Assembly: GCA_963576565.1 (NCBI GenBank)
Contig: OY755046.1
Span: 71,789,719-71,853,718 of the forward strand
Direction: 5' to 3'
DNA from: Aspidapion aeneum
Taxonomy: Eukaryota > Arthropoda > Insecta > Coleoptera > Brentidae
Length of the DNA stretch: 64,000 nt
Positions 1 to 11,800 of this stretch are shown here, piece by piece (the stretch's first letter is position 1; each line of letters opens with the position of its first letter). Below the pieces are notes generated by a model. That model made no database searches. It was not told where the DNA came from and saw only the letters and a program-made list of their open reading frames with translations. The translations under genes were made by a program, and so were the position numbers.

Positions 1-60
1 CACGACGCATCAGTCATTTAACCTGATAAAGACACATTGATACTCTCTGAAAGTGTTTAC

Positions 61-752
61 TGTTAACAAGACGCTAGCGCTACCAAGTCCACTTTCAATC
101 CCTGGCTTCGCAAGCGCAGATCTACCAATATTATTTACCTCATGTCTTAGAATAGATGCATACAGGGTGATTTTCACTTGAATGATTCTAACCACATGAA
201 AATAGAAAGTTTCAAAAACCTAACCTAACAAAACCTAATCAAATCTAACCGAACCGAAGGAAACTGAACCAATAATTTTTTTCAAAAAAAAGACTCTTGA
301 CTTCCTGCCCGGGATCCTAGAGGATGTGAATCCGAACCAAACCAAACCGAACCTAACTAAACTGAACCAAACCTAACCTAACCAAACTAAACTACAACAC
401 GTACTGCTAATTAGGTTTAGTTGGGTAGGGTTAGGTTTGGACAGGTTCGGTTCGGTACGGTCCGGTTCCGATTCACATCCTCTAGCATCCCAGGTAGGAA
501 GTCAGGAAAGTTTTTTTTTTGAAAAAAAATATTGGTTTAGTTTGCTTTGGTTCGGTTCGGTTAGATCTGATTAGGTTTCGTTAGGTTAGGTTTTTGAAAC
601 TTTCTATTTTCATGTGGTTAGAATCATTCAAGTGAAAATCACCCTGTACATCGATTCTAATACATGAGGTAAATAATATTGGTAGATCTACGCATGCGAA
701 GTCACGGATTGGAAGTGGACTTGGTAGCGCTAGCGTCTTGTTTTACTGTTAA
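61..752. repeat. Long inverted repeat with TTAGG-like arms
   Basis: The left arm (about 61-400) and right arm (about 420-752) are near-perfect reverse complements, closing with TTGGTAGCGCTAGCGTCTTG. The inner arm ends are runs of AACCTAACC/GGTTCGG variants. It has foldback-element architecture, and its stems would let it form a very long hairpin. Confidence 0.85.
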
Positions 753-1259
753 AAAATCTTGTTTGGCTTTTACTTTTCCAGACGTACATAATGTATATAG
801 ATAGATATATAGATATTTTCTCTTGCCTTGAGCGCCATCTTTTAAACTGTCTTGAAGTGTTGTAGTCTTAAACTAGTGAACTTTTATAGCTTCATTTCGC
901 GTCTCTTTTAAGTTAAAAAAATGTTATTAAAAAAGACGCAGAAAGTTAGTAGGTTTTAGAAGTCTTAATCTAGTTTTAGAACATGTTGTGGAGGACTTTT
1001 CAAGTGTGAATTTGGTACATGAAAATAACGAGGGTAAAAAACACGTTATATACACAGCACCAGAAACTTCAGCAAAAAGTGGATTTTTATAGCTTGATTT
1101 CTCCTTGTTTTTAAGTTATCTTTAAGCATGTAGATTTAACAAAATAAATATTCCATGGTATGAGGTTGTTTTCAAGTAAAAAAAACTTTGTTAATTTGTT
1201 CACGTTAATTTAATGTTGATGTGATTTTTGTGCTATGTGGGTGATGATTAATATTTTTT
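753..1259. other. AT-rich intron sequence, nothing recognised
   Basis: BLMH intron sequence. I see a short TATAGATAGATATATAGATAT microsatellite-like run near 797-815 and no gene or element. Confidence 0.5.
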
Positions 1260-1979
1260 CTATAAGCGTGCAGAAAAGTCCACTTTTCCGCACGCATTTT
1301 AGTGTGGAAAGTGCCACTTTTTCGCACTAGTGCGGAAAAGTAAATTTGTTACGATTTTGAGGTGTTCTATAACATTTAGACCGTTCAAAATACATTTGTA
1401 TCTTTCCTAGCACACGAAATATCCTAAAAATATTCAAATTGACTAAAATTCTGCTATATTTTCAATATTTTCGATAAAATAAAGTTTTCAGTAAAATAGG
1501 TTCAAATTATAAGTTTTAAACCTCCCCGGTATAAATATCGTCATTGTCAATGTCAAACAACAATGAACACTAGTGGTTTTAGATTTGGCATCTTAAATCA
1601 CCATAGCAACAAAGTACAAACAAACTGTCAAAACAAAGCCAATTTTGCAGATACAAGCGTCTTTTGAATTTTTCAAACAAAAAAATCAGATTTTCAATGG
1701 ATTCTTCGGACGAAGATCTACCCCAGTCAGTTCTAGAAGCCGCTAGAATGTGAATAATAATAATTGATTTGATTAAAACGTTTTGAATATAAATAATTTT
1801 CTAATTAATTTTTAGTTTTTTCCTCACGCTTATAGAAAAATTAGTGTACCTAACTCGTGCGTAAAGTGTCTTTTCCGCACTTGATTGCTGGCCAAACTCC
1901 GCTATCGCGTCGTTTGGCCATCTGCAATCGCGTGCGGAAAAGAGGCACTTTCCGCACTAGTTAGGTAAACTACTATTTT
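1260..1979. mobile_element. Hairpin-ended nonautonomous element, tandem copy 1
   Basis: Starts with a hairpin (GCGTGCGGAAAAG / CTTTTCCGCACGC) and ends with a larger nested palindrome at about 1864-1948: outer stem TTTTCCGCAC, inner stem GATTGC-GGCCAAAC, mirrored on the other side. Between them lies a promoter-like stretch and an 18-codon frame (1697-1753, MDSSDEDLPQSVLEAARM), with a possible splice donor at its end. Unclassified. The peptide faintly recalls the N-termini of Crypton tyrosine-recombinase proteins; this is memory only. Confidence 0.6.
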
Positions 1980-2727
1980 CTATAAGCGTGCGGAAAAGTC
2001 CACTTTTCCGCACGCATTTTAGTGTGGAAAGTGCCACTTTTCCGCACTAGTGCGGAAAAATATTTTTTCCGCACTAGTGCGGAAAATTAAATATGTTACG
2101 ATTTTGAGGTGTTCTATAACATTTAGACCGTTCAAAATACATTTGTATCTTTCCTAGCACACGAAATATCCTAAAAATATTCAAATTGACTAAAATTCTG
2201 CTATATTTTCAATATTTTCGATAAAATAAAGTTTTCAGTAAAATAGGTTCAAATTATAAGTTTTAAACCTCCCCGGTATAAATATCGTCATTGTCAATGT
2301 CAAACAACAATGAACACTAGTGGTTTTAGATTTGGCATCTTAAATCACCATAACAACAAAGTACAAACAAACTGTCAAAACAAAGCCAATTTTGCAGATA
2401 CAAGCGTCTTTTGAATTTTTCAAACAAAAAAATCAGATTTTCAATGGATTCTTCGGACGAAGATCTACCCCAGTCAGTTCTAGAAGCCGCTAGAATGTGA
2501 ATAATAATAATTGATTTGATTAAAACGTTTTGAATATAAATAATTTTCTGATTAATTTTTAGTTTTTTCCTCACGCTTATAGAAAAAATAGTGTACCTAA
2601 CTCGTGCGTAAAGTGTCTTTTCCGCACTTGATTGCTGGCCAAACTCCGCTATCGCGTCGTTTGGCCATCTGCAATCGCGTGCGGAAAAGAGGCACTTTCC
2701 GCACTAGTTAGGTAAACTACTATTTTT
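1980..2727. mobile_element. Hairpin-ended nonautonomous element, tandem copy 2
   Basis: Near-identical to 1260-1979, starting exactly 720 bp later, with one extra 27-bp TTTTTTCCGCACTAGTGCGG duplication near 2058-2085. The same 18-codon frame is intact at 2444-2500. Its end is about 9 bp before the BLMH splice acceptor. Confidence 0.65.
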
Positions 2728-2736
2728 AAATTGCAG

Positions 2737-2857
2737 CTTAGAGAATACACCAAAGATATTCGTGACCTTGTTCAAAAAGGGGCCAGTGATGCCGACATTC
2801 AAAGTCTTATCCAGGATCAAATGGAGACAGTCTACAGAGTTGTTGCAATATGTTTAG
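2737..2857 (+). CDS. BLMH: BLMH exon (first in window), phase-1 end
   Basis: It encodes 40 residues from LREYTKDIRDLVQ to VYRVVAICL plus one base of a Gly codon. The acceptor is ttgcag at 2731-2736 and the donor is gtacat. A hairpin-ended mobile element stops about 9 bp before the acceptor. Confidence 0.93.
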
Positions 2858-5800
2858 GTACATAAGATTAGAGTCCCTTTATGTGACAGATATTAGCAGA
2901 ATAACAATATCTGTCACATACAGGCACTCTAAGTAAGATCACTGAATCAATAAGTCCGTTCTCCTACAAGCGTGCGGAAAAGTAAGTTTTCCGCACGATT
3001 TTTCGTTTGGAAAGATGTACTTTCCGTACGATTTTTTTTCGAACGTCCAAAATGCCAGAATCCTCCTGTTCACAATCGTGTCCAAATGAAAACCTGTCCT
3101 CCTACACACAAGTTTAATTTTCAAGAAGTGCTGCTGTACTGATGCTACCAGAAGCACCGAAGGAAGAATCCTGTAATGTGTTACAGTCTGTACAGGGAGT
3201 CCCAAATTGGGCACTTTTAGGGGGTTTAAGGTACTTCTAGGGGAGACAGAGAAAAACTGACCACGTATTGCGAGGCTCAAATTTCAAGGGAAAACTTATA
3301 GTGAAAACCGCATTTTGAAATATCGTCTCGTCTTTGAGCTACGGGGGCTTTTTGAAAAGTCTGCATTTTTGAAGGGGGTCTATAACTTCGTTATTAGTGG
3401 AAATTTTGATTTAGAGTAAATTGCAGTTTCATAGACTTTGTCACGAGGAATTCATCCGCTAAATTATATTTTAACTGTCACTTTTAGTTTTTGAGATATG
3501 ACATAAAGTTGCATTTTTTTTTTATGGAATGGCCTATATTTTAATTAATTTTCGAATTCGTCATTGAATTCTTTTCAAAATGATGTATCATATGTCATAG
3601 TTTGATTGAGCGGTTTAGCTCTATATGTAATATGCAACAAACACAAAGTGCACTTTCAATTTCAATATTTACCATCGTTAACTTTTTCGTTATTGTGAAT
3701 TAAATGTTCTTTACATAAAGTTTCTTATTATTATATCATGATAAAAAATCCTGTTTCATTATTTTTTCGTGCATAAAAAAATCGTCTGGAAAAGTAAAAA
3801 AATCGTGCGGAAACATAACTTTGACACACTAGTGCTGAAAAGTTACTTTCCCGCACGATTTTTGTTTTGTTAAAAATGATATTTAGGACTAATTAAATGA
3901 TTTATGTAACTATTCTATCTTATGTATCATTTTCTAGCATTATTATAAAGTACCACTTTCCGCACTTGTTAGGTAAATAACTATTACACACTGGACGTAG
4001 GGGTAACGCCTGTTTTGAGTGGAGTTTGGGCATCAATGAAGTAGGCAAAGTTGATGATCAATACAAGGCCGCGGTTCGGAAGTCACGTTAAGTGGATGGT
4101 CCCGTGTTAAGAGCGTAGATGACGCTAGCAAGATAAAGAGTCTCAGGCAAAATTAAATCGTTCTTGAAAAAAGAAAATTGCCTACCTTTAAGATTTTTTT
4201 AATTGGTGTTTTTTTTTAAATAAATAGGTATTCCAAATGATACCTTCACATGGACTTACTATGACAAAAACAAGGCCTTCCACAGCCTTGGCCCCTTGAC
4301 ACCCAAGGAATTCTATGATACACATATTAAACCTCTGTACAATTTAGATGATAAGGTAAGTGCCTCTCTGCCGTGTTCTGGGTATAAAAAATAAAAAATA
4401 TTTTCTACGAGTGAGCGGAACGTGTCGATTTTCCGCACGTATTTCAGTTTTAAAAGTGATACTTTATTTTATTCAGTATTCCAACAACACAATTGATTTT
4501 TACAAGCTTTTATTTAACTTCAGATGTTCTGTCTAACTATCTAACTGTCAAATCTTGTGAAGCGTTTTTGACACACTTCCCATTATCCGATTTGGATGAA
4601 ATTTGGTACATACATAGTGGTCCCATGACAATACAATATTAAGAAAAAAATATCCTCCCACCCCTACCCCCACCCCTTCTATAGAAAAATGTGTTTTTGA
4701 CACACTTTCCGTTATCCGATTTGGATAAAATTTGGTATACAGATAGTGGTCCGATGATAATACAACAATAAGAAAAAATATCCTCCCACCCCTACCCCCA
4801 CCCCCTTCCATAGAAAAATTTGTTTTTGACACATCCCATTATCCGATTTGGATGAAATTTGGTATACATATAGTGATCCGATGACAATACAATATTAAGA
4901 AATAAATATCCTCCCACCCCTACCCCCACCCCCTTTCATAGAAAAATGAGTTTTTGACACACTTCCCATTATCCGATTTGGATAAAATTTGGTATTCACA
5001 TAGTGGTCCGATGACAATACAACAATAATGAAAAAATATCCCCCGACCCATACCCCCACCCCCTTCCATAGAAAATGCATTTTTGACACCCTTCCCATTA
5101 TCCGATTTGGATGAAATTTGGTATACATATAGTGGTCCGATGACAATACAACATTGAAAAAAAAATCCTACCACTCCTACCCCCACCCCCATCTATAGAA
5201 AAATGCGTTTTTGACACACTTCCCATTATCCGATTTGGATGAAATTTGGTATACATATAGTGGTCTGATGATAATACAACAATAAGAAAAAAATATCCTC
5301 CCACCCCTACCCCCACCCCCTTCCATAGAAAAATTTATTTTTGACACACTTCCCGTTATCCGATTTGGATGAAATTTGGTATACATATAGTGATCCGATG
5401 ACAATACAATATTAAGAAATAAATATCCTCCCACCCCTACCCCCACCCCCTTTCATAGAAAAATGAGTTTTTGACACACTTCCCATTATCCGATTTGGAT
5501 AAAATTTGGTATTCACATAGTGGTCCGATGACAATACAACAATAATGAAAAAATATCCCCCCGACCCATACCCCCACCCCCTTCCATAGAAAATGCATTT
5601 TTGACACCCTTCCCATTATCCGATTTGGATGAAATTTGGTATACATATAGTGGTCCGATGACAATACAACATTGAAAAAAAAAAATCCTACCCCCACCCC
5701 CATCTATAGAAAAATGCGTTTTTGACACACTTCCCATTATCCGATTTGGATGAAATTTGGTATACATATAGTGGTCCGATGACAATACAACAATTATGAA

Positions 5801-8800
5801 AAAATGTCCTCTCACCCCTACCCTTCACCCCCTTCCATAAAAAATGCGTTTTTGACACACTTCACTTCAAATGACTTTTATAAAATTTGGTATATGCATA
5901 AAGGTCCGATGGCAATACAGCCCAAACAAAAAATATATTTCTACCTCTACCCCCACCCTCTCCTTCCCCCAATAGAAAAATGAGTTTCCAAACAACTCAC
6001 GATCAGCGATTTCATTATAATCTAGAATAAACTCTTCTGTCCTGTTATTGAACAAATATTTTCATTTAATAGAGTAGATAGCTGAGACTAAAAAGTAGAA
6101 AATAAATTGGTAAAAAAAATTTTTTAAGTCACAAGCTTTTATAAAATGCACTAAAAATTAAAAAATAATTTTCTAACATTCTAATATTATCATAATAATA
6201 AAAGCGATGGCCGCAAATCAAAGCATAAGTTAATCTAAAGTTGTGATCTAAACACTTAAAGAATATTCAACATAGCAGGTCATCAAAGATATGTTTGATG
6301 TGCCGCAATGTTATGCCATTGCCATACCTATGTCAGAGAAATGCTGGGGTATCTTGGGTCGGGTTGGGTGGGTTTGGTACCTCTGCATTTTTCTGCTAGA
6401 TTGATTCTTGCAAATAGTGATATTTAATTGATACGGATATCTTATCGTGCTAACATCGTAAAAATTTCCATCAGTCGGCCATCGCTTTTATTACTATGAT
6501 AATATTAGAATGTTAGAAAATTATTTTTTAATTTTTAGTGCATTTTATAAAAGCTTGTGACTTAAAAATTTTTTTTACCAATTTATTGTTCTTATACATA
6601 TCTACAATGTACATATTTATTTTACCGAATAAAAGTCGTTACTTATCGAAGTTGGCGCCACATAAAATGTTCGAGTTATCAAGATATTCGACTAATCGAA
6701 GTTTGAGTTATCAAGACCAAATTACATATGAGGAGCAGATTTTCTATATGCATTTTGTCCATTTTTTTCACATTTTTAACCAAAGATGCCATCGCAAACT
6801 ACATACATAAAGTCCATACCATTATTTTTGGGATAACTTTTGACGATTTTTTTTCGCTGGTCTATGTTATTTGTTATGGTAACAGCTGACTACTATCAAA
6901 AAGTTATACCAAAAATTATGGAATGAACTATAGAGCAACAATATTATGCCACAGAAGACGTATATAGGTATAATTCTTGAATGATTTTTTTATACGACTG
7001 TCCAGGGCTATCAAAATGGACGGGCCACGATCCTCCACTTTGTTGACGTCACATTTGGGGCTGATTTTTTTTTGATGGTCACGTTACGACACAGCTGATT
7101 GTCTTTAAAATATTGAAGTTGGAATGACGGTTCATGGATATTTGATTTTTTAAAAAAATAAAGCCCTTTTTGAGATTGTTTTTACTTTATTCTGGCAGAA
7201 CAATTTTTTTTAAATGTATAGTAAGCCCTAATTTTTCATAGCCGCTTCATTAGCTCACACAAAAATTAAGTTTAAAGCAGAAGCGAATCTGACAATTACA
7301 TATGACAAAGTCAAATACATGTCAAATATAACAGTTGGCATGTAGTACATGGCGGGTAATTTGAATTCAAAATAAGGAATGCTAAATCTTGAAGATTTTA
7401 ACCTTTTAATCATGTTACTTCCTTACAAACCTTTGGTGGAATATCGGGATGGTGTCTGAGAATATTTCACTGAAATTTTGCGGAAATCTGTAGTGCCATT
7501 TTGAAAATATCATAAAAAAACGTCTGACCTCCCATAAGACCCAATGTAAAATTCAGCCCCGGGAGAACAGCTGATTTTTTCAGGGTCGTGGCCTCTATTT
7601 TTGTGTTGGCCTTGGACTGTCTTGTAAAAGGGGGTTTTGCGCACGGAGAACACGATCTGAAAATGGCATTTTGCGCACGCTGTGTGCAAAACGTTTTGCA
7701 CACGCTTATGTCATTTTTGCACACGCCTATGTCATTTCTGCATACGGGTCTCCCGTCATTGTGATTTTTGTTGTTGTCACCCATCAATATAAGTTGGCTT
7801 AGTTCCGTAGCAACCGTCACTGCTCGTATGTTTTGTTGATTAGATACGTCAAAAAACTTTTGAATTTTTAAAGTTTTGTTGTAAAAATGTCGGAAATAAA
7901 AACAAGTTAAATTAAAATTTGATTTTTCTTTCTTTATTAGCAGTCGTATAAAAAATATTGTAAAAAACTCGTTTGAAAACCTCTTTGCACACTCCCTCGA
8001 CTTGTAGACCTCGCCTTCGGCTCGGTCTACCAAACTGTCTCGATCGTGTGCAAAGAGTCGTTTTCAAACCTTGTTGTTTAAATAACTATTTATCCATATT
8101 TTAGGTATATTATGAACTTTTCGGTTAATTTCTTGTCAAACCAAAATTACAAAAATGGACAAAATGCATATAGAAAGTCTGCTCCTCATATATTTCTTAC
8201 CCTTAACGCCATTGCCAACAGTTTGGTTTGACTTATCAAAGATTTTGACGTATTTATTTTTTTGAAGTATGTGTTTGTTTTTAGGTGTGTCTGGTAACTG
8301 ATCCAAGGCCTACTAATGCGTACGGTAAAGCTTACACCGTCGATTGTTTGGGAAATATGGCTGGAGGACGAAGGTAAGCTATTTTCTCGTCAAAGACCCT
8401 TCTTTCTTACTGGCTCTGATGATTCAGCCCACTTTACAATCATTGATCTTCTTATTACATCCATTTCGACACTGTCCATTTTTGTTATGTATTTTTCTGT
8501 TACGAAAGTCTATTTCATACAACAGCGTGCTTTTCACCAATGTTTCATATATGTTAAATTTTACATTCTTTTTCATCTCTGTCCATAAAATACTCTTAAG
8601 ACATCCAATAACCTTTTTTGCTTTTACTATTCTTTTTTCCAGTTCTTTACAGTCGGTTCCTGTCTTATCAAATGTGACACCCAAGTATACATACTCATTG
8701 CATGGAGATATTGTTTATCCATTGTCTAGTTCTACCTTACTTGATTCGTTTCCAATACATAAGTGCTGTGTCTTGTCCACGTCCACTGTTAACGTCCACT

Positions 8801-11800
8801 TTTGGTATTCTTTCGCCAACTTTCTGATCATTATACTCCATGTCTTCTTTATCATTAGCCACAATTACTTGGTCGTCAGCAAACTGTACAGCGTGTCCCA
8901 TTTTCGATGGGATTAAATGGGAAACTCAGTTATTATTAAAGATATCGATTTTCTGATTGCACCTTACCGTGCTCTTTTTTGGAGCCCTTAAAAATGGCGT
9001 AATCAGATTTTTGCTATACCCCGTAGTTTCGCTAATACAGGGAGTTTTTGAAAAAATTGTATTTTTAATAATCCCTTGTATCTCGCTTATTTTGCGAGAT
9101 ATTTTTATTCTGTAAAAACCTTTTCATGGCAACTTTTTTAGAAGAAAATAATAACGTTGTCAATTTTTAAAATATTGTTTAGTTTTTGATATATGGTATT
9201 TATCATAAAAAAGTTAAATACGGACCTGGATTTTTTTTATTACTATTTTGATTGGTTTCATGCTATTATTACCTTAAAATGATAAAACTTTAAAATTTTT
9301 TTGATTTAAGGTTAAAAAAGCTATTTAATATTTGAAAAAAAATTATAGTCCGAACCTGGAAATTTCCAACGTAATTATAAATTAAAAATTGCAAGACACA
9401 CTACTTGAACGATTTTTAGTTTATCTGTTTTAAAATGATAATTAAAAGATTTATAAATAAAGTAAAAACCTTAAAAAGTTACAAAAATAATATCCTACTA
9501 ATTATTTGATGGTAGGCCAGCAGGTCGTGAAATTTACAAAACAAAAGCGTGGAATTGACATTGTCATTTTACTTGTCATTTTTGTGAATGGCTTACAATT
9601 ATTTTAAACTGGCTATAAATCGACCATATCCAGATTTTGAAAAATGTGATATGTTTGACTGCTTCATTCAAGCAACAAAATCCCAATATTTAAATGGCAG
9701 AAATATTTTTATGCAAAATGCGTTAAGAAAAATTACTCAAAAATGCCAACAATGTCTTACACATAATGGTAATCAGAAAAATTAGTTATTTTTTATAATT
9801 TGTTTTTTTTTGTATTTTTCGTAGACTTTGTTTCAAATAAATCTGTAAATTAACGTAAAATCATTTTAATATGCTAAGTATCAAAACAGTTAAACTAAAA
9901 ATTGTTTTACTAGCAATTTTTAATTTATATTTATGTTGGAAATATCCAGGTTCGGATTAATTTTTTTTTTAATATTAAATATTTTTTTTTACCTTAAAAC
10001 AAAAATTTTTTAAATTTTTTTATTTTATGATAATACTAGCATGAAACCAATCAAAATAGTAATAAAAAAAATCCAGGTCCGTATTTAATTTTTTTATGAT
10101 AAATACCATATCTCAAAAACTAAACAATATTTTAAAAAATTGACAACGTTATTATTTTCTTCTAAAAAAGTTGCCATGAAAAGGTTTTTACAGAATAAAA
10201 ATATCTCTCAAAATAAGCGAGATACACAAGGGATTATTAAAAATACAATTTTTTCAAAAACTCCCTGTATTAGCGAAACTACGGGGTATAGCAAAAATCT
10301 GATTACGCCATTTTTAAGGGCTCAAAAAAAGAGCACGGTAAGGTGCCATCAGAAAATCAATATCTTTAATAATAACCGAGTTTCCCATTTAATCCCATCG
10401 AAAATGGGACACGCTGTACTGTTTATATGGTAAATCGGTCGTTAAGTTGTATTTCCATGCGGTGTACTTTACGTTTCCAGTGTTTTAGAGCTACTACGAT
10501 ATATATTTTAAAAAGAGTTGGATAGATACAACATCCCTGTCTTAAGCCTTCCGTTACCAGGAATTTTTTTGAAAGTCGATTTCCAATTTTAATTTTAGAT
10601 TTTGACCCTTTGTGTAGTTCTTGTATCGCTTTTATGTGTGTATGATTGTTATTATTGTCATAAATAGTTTGCTTGGAACGGTATCATATGCTTTTTGTAG
10701 GTCCACAAAGGTAACATGAGTCTCTATATTTCTGCCACTCCTTTTCTCAATTACTGGTTTAAGACAAAAAACATTATCACTACAAGGTCTACCTGCACAA
10801 AACCCATTTTGCTCCTTTTCTTCTTGTCCAAAAAAAACCATTTTTTTTTCATTATAACTTTTGAACTGTACCATCAATTTTAATGGGACAATTAATCAGA
10901 GTTTTGACCAAATATATTTTTTTTGTCCGCCATCTAAAAATTCAAGATGGCGGACGAAATTAAATTGTACTCTTCAAAGATGTTCGTTTATTCTTGTGTT
11001 GCGAAAATTATTTTTTTAAATCGGTAAAAAAGCTGCAGTCTTGCCCGCACAAAATATTTAAAACAAAAGAATAAACGAGCATCTTTAACGAGTCGTTAAA
11101 TACCGAGATGAATTCCATCAAAGGAGCATGCGCCAAAATTAACGTCAAAATGTCTAATTTAAATTATTGGCGCGAATACCGGGATTGGCGCGAGATCGAA
11201 GAGCTTAACGTATAATAAAAAATTCAAGGTATAAAATAATGGTCAATTCTAATTTTTAAGTATAATTTTATGTAGGTACCGGGTGGTTTTTTATAACCGG
11301 AGCACTCAGCCACTTTATCGTTAAATATAAAGGGCTATAATAAATTGTAGATTTTTTTGGTTAATTATGACAACTTTAAAAGCCAACATAATTTTTTTCT
11401 ATCAGTCACCATGTACAGGGTGTCCCAAATTGGATGTTTTTGGGGGGTTTCGGGTATTTCTAGAGGGGCTAAGAAAAACCTGATCCCCCTTCGACACTCA
11501 AATTTCAAAAGAAGCTTAAAGGGGAAAATCGCATTTTGATATAGCAAGCCGTTTTTAAACTACGGGGTGTTTTTAAAAAGTCTGCATTTTGGGAAGGGGT
11601 CTATAACTTGTTTATTTATTCATATTTTTTATTTCTGTGAAAACATTCTTAAGACACTTTTTTAAGAGGAATTCAACTAATAAATTAAATCATTTGTCAC
11701 GTTTAGTTTTTGAGATATCACATAAAATTAATTTTTCTTTATGGGAGGATCTCTTTATTTCTTTATATTTTTGTATTTTTTTTATTTTTACCACATATTT

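Larger units (their letters stand above)
8424..10822 (-). pseudogene. RTE-like non-LTR retrotransposon reverse transcriptase, broken and split
   Basis: Minus-strand fragments 10822-10417 and 8888-8424 form one interrupted reverse transcriptase. In order they show GFCAGRPCSDNVFCLK, FVDLQKAYDTVP, VTEGLRQGCC-YPTLFKIYI, the catalytic QFADDQVI box and LGVTFDKTGTD-KE-EKRIVKA. Frameshifts and stops occur throughout. The TA-flanked element at 8889-10416 is inserted immediately before the FADD box. The C-terminal motifs are those of RTE-type insect elements. Confidence 0.85.

Noticed and set aside
4548..5815. Several minus-strand frames with GGGGRGG/HRTTM motifs
   Set aside because: Products of the 129-bp minisatellite; units differ by non-multiples of three.
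4540..5990. CRISPR-like array
   Set aside because: Regular spacing exists, but the 'spacers' are themselves conserved and the units are plain tandem repeats in a eukaryotic intron.
7467..8033. 188-codon minus-strand frame
   Set aside because: Crosses a hairpin-ended element; low-complexity composition, no recognisable domain, no splice support.
8344..8916. 190-codon plus-strand frame
   Set aside because: Antisense of the RTE-like reverse transcriptase fragment and overlapping a BLMH donor.
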